This document shows positions 1 through 6,157 of a DNA stretch of 12,161 bases, one piece after another. Both the position numbers and the translations under genes were made by a program. Numbering within the stretch: position 1 is the first letter of the stretch; each line of letters opens with the position of its first letter. Origin of the DNA: Myxococcales bacterium (GTDB lineage Bacteria > Myxococcota_A > UBA9160 > SMWR01). The stretch spans positions 1-12,161 of the forward strand of contig JACZVU010000072.1 in assembly GCA_022572485.1 (NCBI GenBank), read 5' to 3'. A model generated the notes under the pieces. That model was given only the letters and a program-made list of their open reading frames with translations, was not told where the DNA came from and made no database searches.

Positions 1-2
1 AG

Positions 3-593
3 ATCGGAATCCTGATGATGGCTGAAAGCCTCTCCACGCTGTCCAAGATCGGGGAGATCTACGACCGGGTCGCCTTTGCGGGAGTCGGGAAGTTCAGCGA
101 GTTCGAGCAGCTGCGTAAGCTCGGCATCCGCTACGCGGACATCAAGGGCTACGCGTACAGCCGCGATGACGTGCGCGGCCGCGCCCTCGCCAACGCCTAC
201 TCGCAGATGGTCGGCGACGCCTTCACCCAGCAGCCCAAGCCGCTGGAGGTCGAAATCGTCGTGGTCGAGGTCGGCGATTCCACGCTGGCTGGCCACGAGA
301 ACAACGCGATCTACCGCATTCAATACGACGGAAGCATCAGCGACCACCACGGCTTTTGCGTGATTGGTGGCGCCTCCGAAGAACTGTCTGATTTTCTCCG
401 CTCGAGATATCGAGACGGGATCCCCCTTGGGGAAGCGATCGGATTGGGGAAGACAGCCCTCGAGCGGGCCGCAGAGGGTGAATCGAGCGTCGACGTGAAG
501 AACCTCGAGGTCTGCGTGCTCGAGCGAGAACGCTCAGGGCGAAAGTTCGTGCGGCTGAACTCCGATAGAGTGGGAGAACTCTTGGAAGCATGA
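3..593 (+). CDS. prcA: Proteasome alpha subunit PrcA, 5'-truncated by window start
   Basis: The alpha subunit forms the outer heptameric rings of the 20S proteasome and gates entry to the PrcB proteolytic chamber in the cytoplasm. The frame is open from base 3, and 196 residues are visible. Residues 1-6 (IGILMM) fit the beta-strand that reads GVLFVAEN in the mycobacterial protein, so I estimate about 35-40 N-terminal residues, including the gate, lie upstream. Conserved alpha-type segments are KIGEIYDRVAFAGVGKFSEF (about residues 16-35), KGYAYSRDDV and the YRIQYDGSIS strand. There is no N-terminal threonine nucleophile region, which argues for alpha rather than beta. The C terminus (VGELLEA) lacks the acidic tail seen in mycobacteria. 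pafA follows 83 bp downstream on the same strand; by analogy with actinobacterial loci, dop, pup and prcB would lie upstream of this window. The first in-frame ATGs (15, 18) are internal to the conserved fold and are not the true start. Confidence 0.93.
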   Translation: MGILMMAESLSTLSKIGEIYDRVAFAGVGKFSEFEQLRKLGIRYADIKGYAYSRDDVRGRALANAYSQMVGDAFTQQPKPLEVEIVVVEVGDSTLAGHENNAIYRIQYDGSISDHHGFCVIGGASEELSDFLRSRYRDGIPLGEAIGLGKTALERAAEGESSVDVKNLEVCVLERERSGRKFVRLNSDRVGELLEA

Positions 594-676
594 GCGGCTC
601 GGACGGGACTCGGTACAGGGATCGGGCGATCACCTGACCACCGGCCTCGACGCGCCGCACCAGCCGGCGGAGTCTC

Positions 677-2083
677 GTGCAGAAACGAATCTTCGGAATC
701 GAGACGGAATACGGCATCATCTTCACCCCGGAGGGGCGCAAGACGCTGCCTGTCGAAAAGGCCATCCGCTTCCTTTTCGAAAAGCTGATCACGACCGAGC
801 ACTTCCTGAACGTTTTCCTCGAAAATGGTGCACGCTTCTACCAGGACACCGGCTGCCACCCCGAATACGCGACTCCCGAATGCGCGGCACCACGCCAGTT
901 GATCGTCTACGACAAGGCCGGCGAGCGGGTTCTCGAAGACCTCCAGAATTACGCAGAGGAAAAGATCCGAGAAGAGCGCATCACCGGCAAGCTCTCGATC
1001 TTCAAGAACAACACGGATTTTGTCGGGAACAGCTATGGCTGCCATGAAAACTACCTCGTCGATCGCGATGTCGACTTCTACTACCTCGCCGAGCAGCTGA
1101 TCCCGTTCCTGGTCACCCGGCAGATCTATTCCGGTGCGGGCAAGGTCTTTCAGACCCAAGATGGCGTCCACTACTGCATCAGCCAAAGAGCGCAGCACAT
1201 CTACCAGAAAATTTCCGGCACCACGACCAACGATCGCTCGATCATCAACACCCGTGACGAGCCCCATGCCGATCGCGAGAAGTACCGGCGCCTGCACGTC
1301 ATCGTCGGCGACTCCAACATGTCGGAATACACGAACTTCTTGAAAATCGGAACCTGCGCGATCGTCCTGCAGATGATCGAGGACAATTACATCAATCAGG
1401 ATTTCACGCTTCGCAATCCCGTGAAGGCGATCAAGGACATCTCTTACGACACCACCTGCAAGCGCAAACTCCGCCTCGACAACGGCCGCGAGTACTCGCC
1501 GATCCAGATTCAGCGCGAATACTGCGAGATGGCCCAGAAATACATCGAGCAGTATCCCGTGAGCGAGGAGCTTCGAGACTCCGTCGAAAAGTGGCAGTAC
1601 GTGCTCGACTGCCTCGACGACGACCCGGAAACACTGAATCGGGAAATCGATTGGTTGATCAAGAGGCGAATGATCCAGTCCTACATCGACTCCAAGGGCA
1701 AATCCTGGAGCGACCCGCGCACCTTCATGCTCGATCTGCAGTACCACGATATTCAGACAAATCGAGGCATCTACTACCTGCTCGAGCGCAAGGGAATGGT
1801 GGAGCGAATGCTCAACGACGCCGAGGTCGTCACGGCCAAGACCGAGCCCCCCCATGACACCCGCGCCAGAATGCGCGGCGAATTCATCAAACTCGCGAGA
1901 CAGAACTCGATCCAGTACGACCTCGACTGGTCGAACATCCGCCTCGGAAACCTGCTCAACGTCCGGGTGATCTGTAACAATCCGTTCGAGACCGACATCG
2001 AAAAGGTTGCCGAGCTGGTGCGAACCATCCAGAAGACCAACCTGCGCAAGACGAGCCTTTCCAAGCTCGTGATTCAATCCTGA
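677..2083 (+). CDS. pafA: Pup--protein ligase PafA
   Basis: PafA uses ATP to phosphorylate the C-terminal glutamate of Pup, then joins it to lysines of target proteins, marking them for the proteasome. The 468-residue product is close to the family length (about 450-480). Visible motifs are GIETEYG (7-13, with metal-binding Glu9), the strand ending in the catalytic Asp57 (FYQDTG), HPEYATPEC (61-69), FKNNTDFVGNSYGCHENYL (109-127), NTRDEPHAD (191-199) and VGDSNMSE (210-217). The roughly 40-residue early insertion typical of the depupylase Dop is absent, so PafA is preferred. The GTG start puts the conserved MQKRIFGIETE at residue 1 and follows GGCGGAG at 666-672. A hairpin with arms 641-645 and 663-667 could overlap this ribosome site. 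The downstream gene starts one base after the stop codon. Confidence 0.96.
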   Translation: MQKRIFGIETEYGIIFTPEGRKTLPVEKAIRFLFEKLITTEHFLNVFLENGARFYQDTGCHPEYATPECAAPRQLIVYDKAGERVLEDLQNYAEEKIREERITGKLSIFKNNTDFVGNSYGCHENYLVDRDVDFYYLAEQLIPFLVTRQIYSGAGKVFQTQDGVHYCISQRAQHIYQKISGTTTNDRSIINTRDEPHADREKYRRLHVIVGDSNMSEYTNFLKIGTCAIVLQMIEDNYINQDFTLRNPVKAIKDISYDTTCKRKLRLDNGREYSPIQIQREYCEMAQKYIEQYPVSEELRDSVEKWQYVLDCLDDDPETLNREIDWLIKRRMIQSYIDSKGKSWSDPRTFMLDLQYHDIQTNRGIYYLLERKGMVERMLNDAEVVTAKTEPPHDTRARMRGEFIKLARQNSIQYDLDWSNIRLGNLLNVRVICNNPFETDIEKVAELVRTIQKTNLRKTSLSKLVIQS

Positions 2084-2084
2084 C

Positions 2085-2438
2085 GTGACAAATCCGAAGC
2101 CCAAGCTCGCCGCGGTCGGGTCGACGCAGAACCAGAGCGCTGCGCATCGGGCGCCGCAGCAGCGTCGCCGCTGGACAGACCTCGGAGTCGGATTCTGGCT
2201 ACTCGCGGTGATTCTGACCGCCTCCGTGGCGATCATCGCAGTCCAGACGCGCCGGCTCGACCGGCTCTCGGTTCAAGTGGAAACACTCGAGACCGAATTG
2301 AGCACCGCACACGGAGCCTTGCAGCGCTACGAGAGCCGCTTTGTCGAGATTCGCGAATCCGTGGGCACTCTCCGCGCGCAGCTCGGCGAACTCGAGGGAC
2401 TCATCGAACAACCTCCGGCGCCAGCACCGACTCGCTGA
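2085..2438 (+). CDS. Small single-pass membrane protein with coiled coil, function unknown
   Basis: I do not recognise this 117-residue product. It has a polar N-terminal tail (1-30) ending in Arg-Arg-Arg-Trp, one hydrophobic segment at about 34-53, and a heptad-like, Leu/Val/Glu/Arg-rich stretch at about 55-108 that should form a coiled coil, then a short Pro/Ala tail. The GTG start lies one base after the pafA stop and has no visible Shine-Dalgarno. It is the only usable start upstream of the membrane segment, so translation is probably coupled to pafA by reinitiation. The Arg cluster before the membrane segment suggests the N terminus faces the cytoplasm and the coiled coil the periplasm, but arginines also follow the segment, so topology is uncertain. 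The shape resembles FtsB/DivIC-like or other bitopic scaffold proteins; there is no sequence evidence for a specific family. Its position suggests a link to pupylation. Confidence 0.8.
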   Translation: MTNPKPKLAAVGSTQNQSAAHRAPQQRRRWTDLGVGFWLLAVILTASVAIIAVQTRRLDRLSVQVETLETELSTAHGALQRYESRFVEIRESVGTLRAQLGELEGLIEQPPAPAPTR

Positions 2439-2684
2439 CGGCTGCACTCCGCGCCCCTCCTTCGAATCGCGTCGCGCGAAGCTCCGGACACCCTCCTGAC
2501 ACCGATTTGCGCGGGCTTTCTGCGGGGATTGGACCAGCTGATGCGCATCGCTGCACTCGGGCGCGGATGGAGACGACGCAAATTCAGCTTTGGACGCACC
2601 GCCTTTGCCTTAATTTTTGCCACCTCCTGCCGATACAGCTAACGACCCAGTGTCGTCTCATCTGGCCATCGAGGACGCACCACA
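2439..2684 (+). promoter_or_regulatory. Intergenic leader upstream of mreB, no clear gene
   Basis: This 246-bp gap should hold the mreB promoter, but no strong sigma-70 site is visible. A weak candidate is TTGGAC (2590-2595) with TAATTT (2611-2616), spaced only 15 bp, in the one AT-rich patch of the gap. A small inverted repeat, ACGAC (2642-2646) with GTCGT (2652-2656), lies between it and the start codon. The ribosome site is probably GAGGA at 2671-2675, nine bases before the ATG. A short open frame running from 2507 into mreB has no supporting signals. Confidence 0.3.
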
Positions 2685-3722
2685 ATGTTGACAGATCTCA
2701 TCGCAGGTCTTTTCTCCCATGATCTCGCGATCGACCTGGGCACCGCAAATACCCTGGTCTACGTGAAGGACAAGGGTCTCATCTGTTCGGAACCCAGCGT
2801 CGTTGCAGTCGTGACTGATTCGAACGGTCGTGGAGATCGCGTCCTGGCCGTTGGGCACGACGCGAAGGCGATGCTCGGTCGAACTCCGAGTGGCATTCGA
2901 GCGATCCGACCGATCAAGGACGGCGTCATTGCTGATTTTGAAATTACCGAAGCGATGCTCCGCTACTTCATCCAACGCGCCCACAAGCGCGGCAAGATGG
3001 TACGCCCGCGGATCGTCATCTGTGTACCGCCTTGCATTACGAGCGTCGAAAAGCGCGCGGTCCGGGAATCTGCGCTCTCTGCAGGTGCGCGCGAGGTCTA
3101 TTTGATCGAAGAGCCGATGGCCGCAGCGATCGGTGCGGGGCTCGACGTCACAGCGGCGACTGGAAACATGGTCGTCGACATCGGAGGCGGTACAACGGAC
3201 GTCGCAGTGATTTCGCTCTCCGGCATCGTCACGTCGCGCTCGATTCGGACCGGCGGCGACAAGATGGACGAAGCGATCATCAACTACGTCAAGCGGAAGT
3301 ACAACATGCTGGTGGGCGAGCAAACCGCAGAGCAGGTCAAATTGACCATCGGAACGGCATCCGTCGACGCGAAGACCGAGATGATGGACATCAAGGGGCG
3401 CGACCTCGTCGCCGGGATCCCCAAGGTGGTCTCGGCTTCCAGTGACGAGATTCGCGAAGCACTCCTCGAACCGATTCACGCCATCATAGAGACTGTTCAC
3501 TTGACGCTCGAGAAGACGCCGCCAGAGCTCGCGGCAGACATCGTCGATCGCGGCATCATGTTGGTCGGAGGCGGTTCTCTGCTGCGAGATCTGGACGTGG
3601 TGCTGCGTCAGGAGACGAAGCTTCCAATCCTGCGTAGCGACGATCCATTCACCGCAGTCGTCCACGGCGCGGGCGCAGCGCTGGACAATCTCCCGCTGCT
3701 CAAGGCAGTTGCGCTGGATTGA
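2685..3722 (+). CDS. mreB: Rod shape-determining protein MreB
   Basis: MreB is the bacterial actin homologue. It forms membrane-bound ATP-dependent filaments that direct the elongation machinery for lateral cell-wall synthesis. The 345-residue product has the usual family length. Actin-fold motifs are DLGTANT (17-23, phosphate 1), IEEPMAAAIG (141-150), DIGGGTTD (165-172, phosphate 2) and GGGSLLRD (295-302, adenosine site). The N terminus MLTDLIAGLF is hydrophobic and could be the membrane-binding helix. A short extra loop, SNGRGDR (46-52), sits where many MreBs are tighter. The ATG at 2685 is supported by GAGGA nine bases upstream and by family alignment. mreC, mreD, mrdA and rodA, which often follow mreB, are absent; the next genes are mltG and ruvX on the opposite strand, with stop codons 39 bp apart. 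MltG also works in peptidoglycan synthesis, so the neighbourhood keeps a cell-wall theme. Confidence 0.97.
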   Translation: MLTDLIAGLFSHDLAIDLGTANTLVYVKDKGLICSEPSVVAVVTDSNGRGDRVLAVGHDAKAMLGRTPSGIRAIRPIKDGVIADFEITEAMLRYFIQRAHKRGKMVRPRIVICVPPCITSVEKRAVRESALSAGAREVYLIEEPMAAAIGAGLDVTAATGNMVVDIGGGTTDVAVISLSGIVTSRSIRTGGDKMDEAIINYVKRKYNMLVGEQTAEQVKLTIGTASVDAKTEMMDIKGRDLVAGIPKVVSASSDEIREALLEPIHAIIETVHLTLEKTPPELAADIVDRGIMLVGGGSLLRDLDVVLRQETKLPILRSDDPFTAVVHGAGAALDNLPLLKAVALD

Positions 3723-3737
3723 CGAAGTCCGGGGCCC

Positions 3738-3757
3738 GCTCGGCGAAATTGCCGCAA
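3738..3757. terminator. Weak hairpin between convergent mreB and mltG
   Basis: Only 39 bp separate the two converging stop codons. The one visible structure is CGGC (3741-3744) paired with GCCG (3751-3754) around a 6-base loop, with no T-run on either side. It may contribute to termination, but the evidence is thin. Confidence 0.2.
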
Positions 3758-3761
3758 TCCG

Positions 3762-4778
3762 TTACCGGGATCGCTTCCGCTGGTATTGATCCACCGCACG
3801 CACGTGTTCCGAGTAGGTTTTCGAGAAGACGTGCGTTCCGTCGTTGCGCGAGACGAAGAAGAGGTAGTCGCTCTCGGCGGGATCAACCACGGCGCGCAAC
3901 GCGCCAGCGCCGGGGTTCGCGATCGGGCCGGGCGGAAGGCCCGATATCTGATAGGTGTTGTAGGGATTCTCGGCGTTCTCGAGATCCCGGCGCCGAAGGT
4001 TGCCGTCAAAATCGGAAATTCCGTAGATCACCGTCGGATCGGTCTCGAGCCGCATCCCGCGCTTCAGGCGATTGCGAAAGACCGACGCGATCAGTGGCCG
4101 CTCGTGTGGTGCAGCGGTCTCTTTTTCGACGATCGAAGCGAGCGTCACGGTCTCGACCATCGAGAGTTCCTGGAGACGCGCCTGCGGTTCGATCGCGCGC
4201 CAGACTTCGAGAAATTGATCGACGAATACCTTGGCGATTTCGCGAGCTTCGAGACCGCGCGGCAGGCGGTAGGTCTCCGGAAAGAGGTAACCCTCGAGAG
4301 TCGCACCCTCGACACCCAATGACCTGGCACTCGCGGGGTCTGATGCGAAAGTCAAAAAATCGGCAGCATTCGAGAGCCTGGCGGCCTCGAGCCGCAGCGC
4401 GACTTGAGAAGCGGTCAATCCCTCCGGGATCACCACTTCGTAGGTCACCACCCGCCCCTCGACAATTTGCGTCAGGATTTCGCCTGGCGAGAGCGCAGCA
4501 GAGAGTTCGTACTCACCGACTTGAAGCGCGCCATCGAGCTTGCGATAACGGGCGAGTATCTTGAAGGCGGTAGCATTTCGGATCAGTCCGCGGGACTCGA
4601 GACCTCGAGCCACTTGACCCAAGCTGGCTCTGGGGCGCACGTCGAAGATCGCGGGCGGCGCCGACGCCAGCGCGGGCAACAGCGCCCAACGCAAACTCCC
4701 TGCAACCGATGAGACACCGATCAGCGTAATCGCAACCAGGGTCGAAGTGACTGCGATCGCGCGTCGACTCACTCGCAC
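3762..4778 (-). CDS. mltG: Endolytic murein transglycosylase MltG (YceG family)
   Basis: MltG cleaves nascent glycan strands within the chain at the outer face of the inner membrane and probably sets strand length. The 338-residue product has an N-terminal membrane anchor (about 7-27), a LysM-like region (about 45-110) and the YceG catalytic domain. The signature LASIVEKE carries the catalytic glutamate at residue 218, followed by SVFRNRL (232-238), LETDPTVIYG (244-253), NPYNTYQISGLPPGPIANPG (271-290) and the C-terminal FFVSRNDGTHVFSKTYSEH. The GTG start at 4778 follows an AGG about five bases upstream and overlaps the end of ruvX by 10 bp, so translation is probably coupled. A second GTG six bases downstream is possible. 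ruvX-mltG proximity is known from other bacteria, including Firmicutes. Confidence 0.96.
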   Translation of the reverse strand: MRVSRRAIAVTSTLVAITLIGVSSVAGSLRWALLPALASAPPAIFDVRPRASLGQVARGLESRGLIRNATAFKILARYRKLDGALQVGEYELSAALSPGEILTQIVEGRVVTYEVVIPEGLTASQVALRLEAARLSNAADFLTFASDPASARSLGVEGATLEGYLFPETYRLPRGLEAREIAKVFVDQFLEVWRAIEPQARLQELSMVETVTLASIVEKETAAPHERPLIASVFRNRLKRGMRLETDPTVIYGISDFDGNLRRRDLENAENPYNTYQISGLPPGPIANPGAGALRAVVDPAESDYLFFVSRNDGTHVFSKTYSEHVRAVDQYQRKRSR

Positions 4779-5212
4779 GGCGCCTGAGATGCCAACTGGT
4801 GCTCGAGATAGGTCCGCAACAACAGCGTGGCCGCAACTGAATCGACGACTTCGCGCCGCTTCTTGCGGCCGCCTTTCGTTTCGCTGAGAGAACGCTCGGC
4901 AGCCCGGCTCGTCCAGCGCTCATCGAGCAGATCCACCGGCAGACCCGTCGCCTCGCCGAGCGCCTCGGCGAAACTTCGAGCGGCTACGGAGCCCGGGCTG
5001 GTTTGCCCGTTGAGATGAATCGGAAGCCCAACCACGATCCGAACGATTCCCCGCGCTTCGATCACTTCGCGCAGCGCCACGAGATCGCGTGCGCGTCCAT
5101 GGCTGGCCATGAACCCGGCTGGAAACGCGATGCTCGCAGCCGCGTCGGAGACCGCCAACCCGATGCGCTTCTCGCCCAGATCGACTCCAAGAATAGGTCC
5201 GCGATGGGGCAT
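4769..5212 (-). CDS. ruvX: RuvX/YqgF family Holliday junction resolvase-like nuclease
   Basis: This family has an RNase H fold and has been linked to Holliday junction resolution and to 16S rRNA 5'-end maturation; which role dominates here cannot be told from sequence. The 147-residue product has the three acidic motifs: GVDLGEKRIGLAVSD (9-23, Asp11), VGLPIHLNG (61-69) leading to LLDERWTSRAAE (95-106, Asp97/Glu98), and VVDSVAATLLLRTYLE (122-137, Asp124). A basic stretch, KGGRKKRR (113-120), precedes the last motif, as is common in the family. The ATG at 5212 places the first strand five residues in; the ribosome site is weak (GAAGAA-like). mltG starts inside its last codons. A promoter candidate with a short leader lies at 5249-5277. 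Confidence 0.95.
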   Translation of the reverse strand: MPHRGPILGVDLGEKRIGLAVSDAAASIAFPAGFMASHGRARDLVALREVIEARGIVRIVVGLPIHLNGQTSPGSVAARSFAEALGEATGLPVDLLDERWTSRAAERSLSETKGGRKKRREVVDSVAATLLLRTYLEHQLASQAPCE

Positions 5213-5248
5213 GGTTCTTCAACCTAGCAGCCCGAGCAGGGCCGCTGT

Positions 5249-5277
5249 CTTATGAGAGGGGGGAGATACGCGCGCAA
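5249..5277 (-). promoter_or_regulatory. Candidate ruvX-mltG promoter
   Basis: Read on the minus strand, TTGCGC (5277-5272) and CATAAG (5254-5249) are separated by 17 bp. Each matches the sigma-70 consensus at four of six positions. Transcription would begin near 5242, giving a leader of about 30 bases before the ruvX ATG. The -35 element directly abuts the outer end of the inverted repeat at 5278. Confidence 0.4.
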
Positions 5278-5430
5278 GTACGGGCGTGGGGGTCGAGCTG
5301 CGAAATCAGCGCAGCCCGCCCTGGGTCTCCCAACTCCAAGTCCGCCACCAATCAGGCTGACCGGAGCCGCAAACCCACCGCTCCCTTGGCGGGCGAGCCA
5401 TTCGCAGCTCGACCCCCGCCCACCCCGTAC
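5278..5430. repeat. Rod-like inverted repeat (structured RNA or MITE-like element)
   Basis: The left arm (5278-5304) and right arm (5401-5430) pair over 26 positions: a continuous inner stretch of 17 Watson-Crick pairs (GTCGAGCTGCGAA and the G-run, 5288-5304), one G-T pair and one G-C pair, a small asymmetric internal loop (1 by 4 bases), then a 7-bp outer stem (GTACGGG with CCCGTAC). Inside the 96-bp loop the rod continues: GCCCGCC (from about 5313) pairs with GGCGGGC (about 5388-5394), and TGGGT pairs with ACCCA further in. The outer ends carry a TA on both sides. It lies between the ruvX and pgpA promoter candidates and contains no credible gene. Either a structured RNA or a small non-autonomous inverted-repeat element fits. 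No promoter for an RNA is evident on either strand. Confidence 0.75.
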
Positions 5431-5491
5431 CCACCACGCAGCCCAGCCAGCATCAAATTCGAGACTTTCCCTTTTTTTTCGCCTCGGATGA

Positions 5492-5521
5492 TTGACGCTC
5501 TAGGCCTGCTGGGGGTATTCT
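5492..5521 (+). promoter_or_regulatory. Candidate promoter of pgpA-cinA-thpR
   Basis: TTGACG (5492-5497, five of six matches to consensus) and TATTCT (5516-5521, four of six) are 18 bp apart. A run of eight T residues (5472-5479) upstream could act as an UP-like element. Transcription would start near 5528, giving a GC-rich leader of about 105 bases before pgpA. Confidence 0.5.
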
Positions 5522-5597
5522 GGCGCTCGGCGCTCGGCCCCCCTGCTGTGGCGCCGAATCGCTCCGCGGCCCTCCAGCCGCGGCTCCGGGCGGAGCG
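5522..5597 (+). promoter_or_regulatory. GC-rich pgpA leader with alternative hairpins
   Basis: The leader starts with a tandem 7-mer, GGCGCTC twice (5522-5535). CGGCGC (5528-5533) can pair with GCGCCG (5551-5556). CCGCGGC (5564-5570) pairs with GCCGCGG (5577-5583) around a 6-base loop, followed at once by GCTCC-GGGC-GGAGC (5583-5596). These two hairpins exclude a third arrangement, CGCTCCGC (5560-5567) with GCGGAGCG (5590-5597). Mutually exclusive folds are typical of attenuators, but no T-run terminator and no known riboswitch motif was seen, so a regulatory role is only inferred. Confidence 0.4.
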
Positions 5598-5612
5598 CTC
5601 ACACTGCGGTCC

Positions 5613-5627
5613 CGATCGAGTCGATCG
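5613..5627. promoter_or_regulatory. 15-bp palindrome at the pgpA start
   Basis: CGATCGA-G-TCGATCG is a perfect palindrome with a single central base, ending five bases before the GTG start of pgpA. It occupies the place where a Shine-Dalgarno would be expected and none is obvious. It could be a DNA operator or, in RNA, affect ribosome access. Palindromes of GATC/TCGA type also occur by chance in GC-rich DNA. Confidence 0.35.
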
Positions 5628-5632
5628 TAGAA

Positions 5633-6157
5633 GTGTCTGATAACAAAACAGAAATTGACTCAGAGCGCGGAGTGGCGAGAATTCTGGCCACCGCCGGAGG
5701 GGTGGGTTACGCGCCGATCGCCCCAGGGACCTTCGGGTCCGCGCTGGGCGTCGCCCTCTACGTCCTGCTCTCGCCTCTCCACCCGCTGCTCTTCGCCCTC
5801 ACCGCAGCCACGCTGCTCGCGCTGGGCATCTGGGCCGCTGACCAGGCCGAGCATTTCTTTGGCAGGAAGGACGACGAGCGAATCGTGATCGATGAGGTCG
5901 TCGGGCAGCTGCTCGCGCTCAGCCCTTTGCTCTTCTTCGAAAATCTCGCTGGCGCCACTTCGCTCGCGCTTCTCGGCGCCGGCTTTCTGCTCTTCCGGCT
6001 CTTCGACATCTGGAAACCCGGACCCGTCGCCTGGGCGGAGCGCCGCTTTGCGCGTGGCGCCGGCGTGATGCTCGACGACGTCGCCGCGGGCGCGTTGGCG
6101 GCGTTGGTGATGACGCCGCTTGCCATCTTCTGCAGCACCCGGGTGGCAAACCCGTGA
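5633..6157 (+). CDS. pgpA: Phosphatidylglycerophosphatase A
   Basis: PgpA dephosphorylates phosphatidylglycerol phosphate to phosphatidylglycerol at the inner membrane. The 174-residue product matches the family length. Motifs are GGVGYAPIAPGTFGS (22-36), the catalytic-type IVIDEVVGQ (84-92), FRLFDIWKPGP (121-131) and GVMLDDVAAG (144-153). Hydrophobic membrane segments lie at about 38-68, 93-122 and 148-167. The GTG at 5633 has no good ribosome site. A GTG at 5671 (residue 14) just before the first conserved motif is a possible alternative, though it would leave an unusually short N terminus. The stop overlaps the cinA start by four bases (GTGA), indicating translational coupling. The promoter candidate at 5492-5521 probably serves pgpA, cinA and thpR. 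Confidence 0.94.
   Translation: MSDNKTEIDSERGVARILATAGGVGYAPIAPGTFGSALGVALYVLLSPLHPLLFALTAATLLALGIWAADQAEHFFGRKDDERIVIDEVVGQLLALSPLLFFENLAGATSLALLGAGFLLFRLFDIWKPGPVAWAERRFARGAGVMLDDVAAGALAALVMTPLAIFCSTRVANP

Noticed and set aside
320..2236. 638-codon open frame on the minus strand opposite prcA/pafA
   Set aside because: It is the mirror of strongly conserved PafA in GC-rich DNA; the translation has no recognisable domain and no ribosome site was seen.
5278..5430. Assignment as 6S, SRP or RNase P RNA
   Set aside because: The overall rod fits 6S loosely, but I see no conserved SRP GGAAG-type apex, no RNase P signature blocks and no 6S consensus I could verify, nor a promoter; left as unknown.
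5252..5640. Two short plus-strand open frames in the ruvX-pgpA gap
   Set aside because: They run through the inverted repeat and GC-rich hairpins, have Pro/Arg-rich translations and no ribosome sites.
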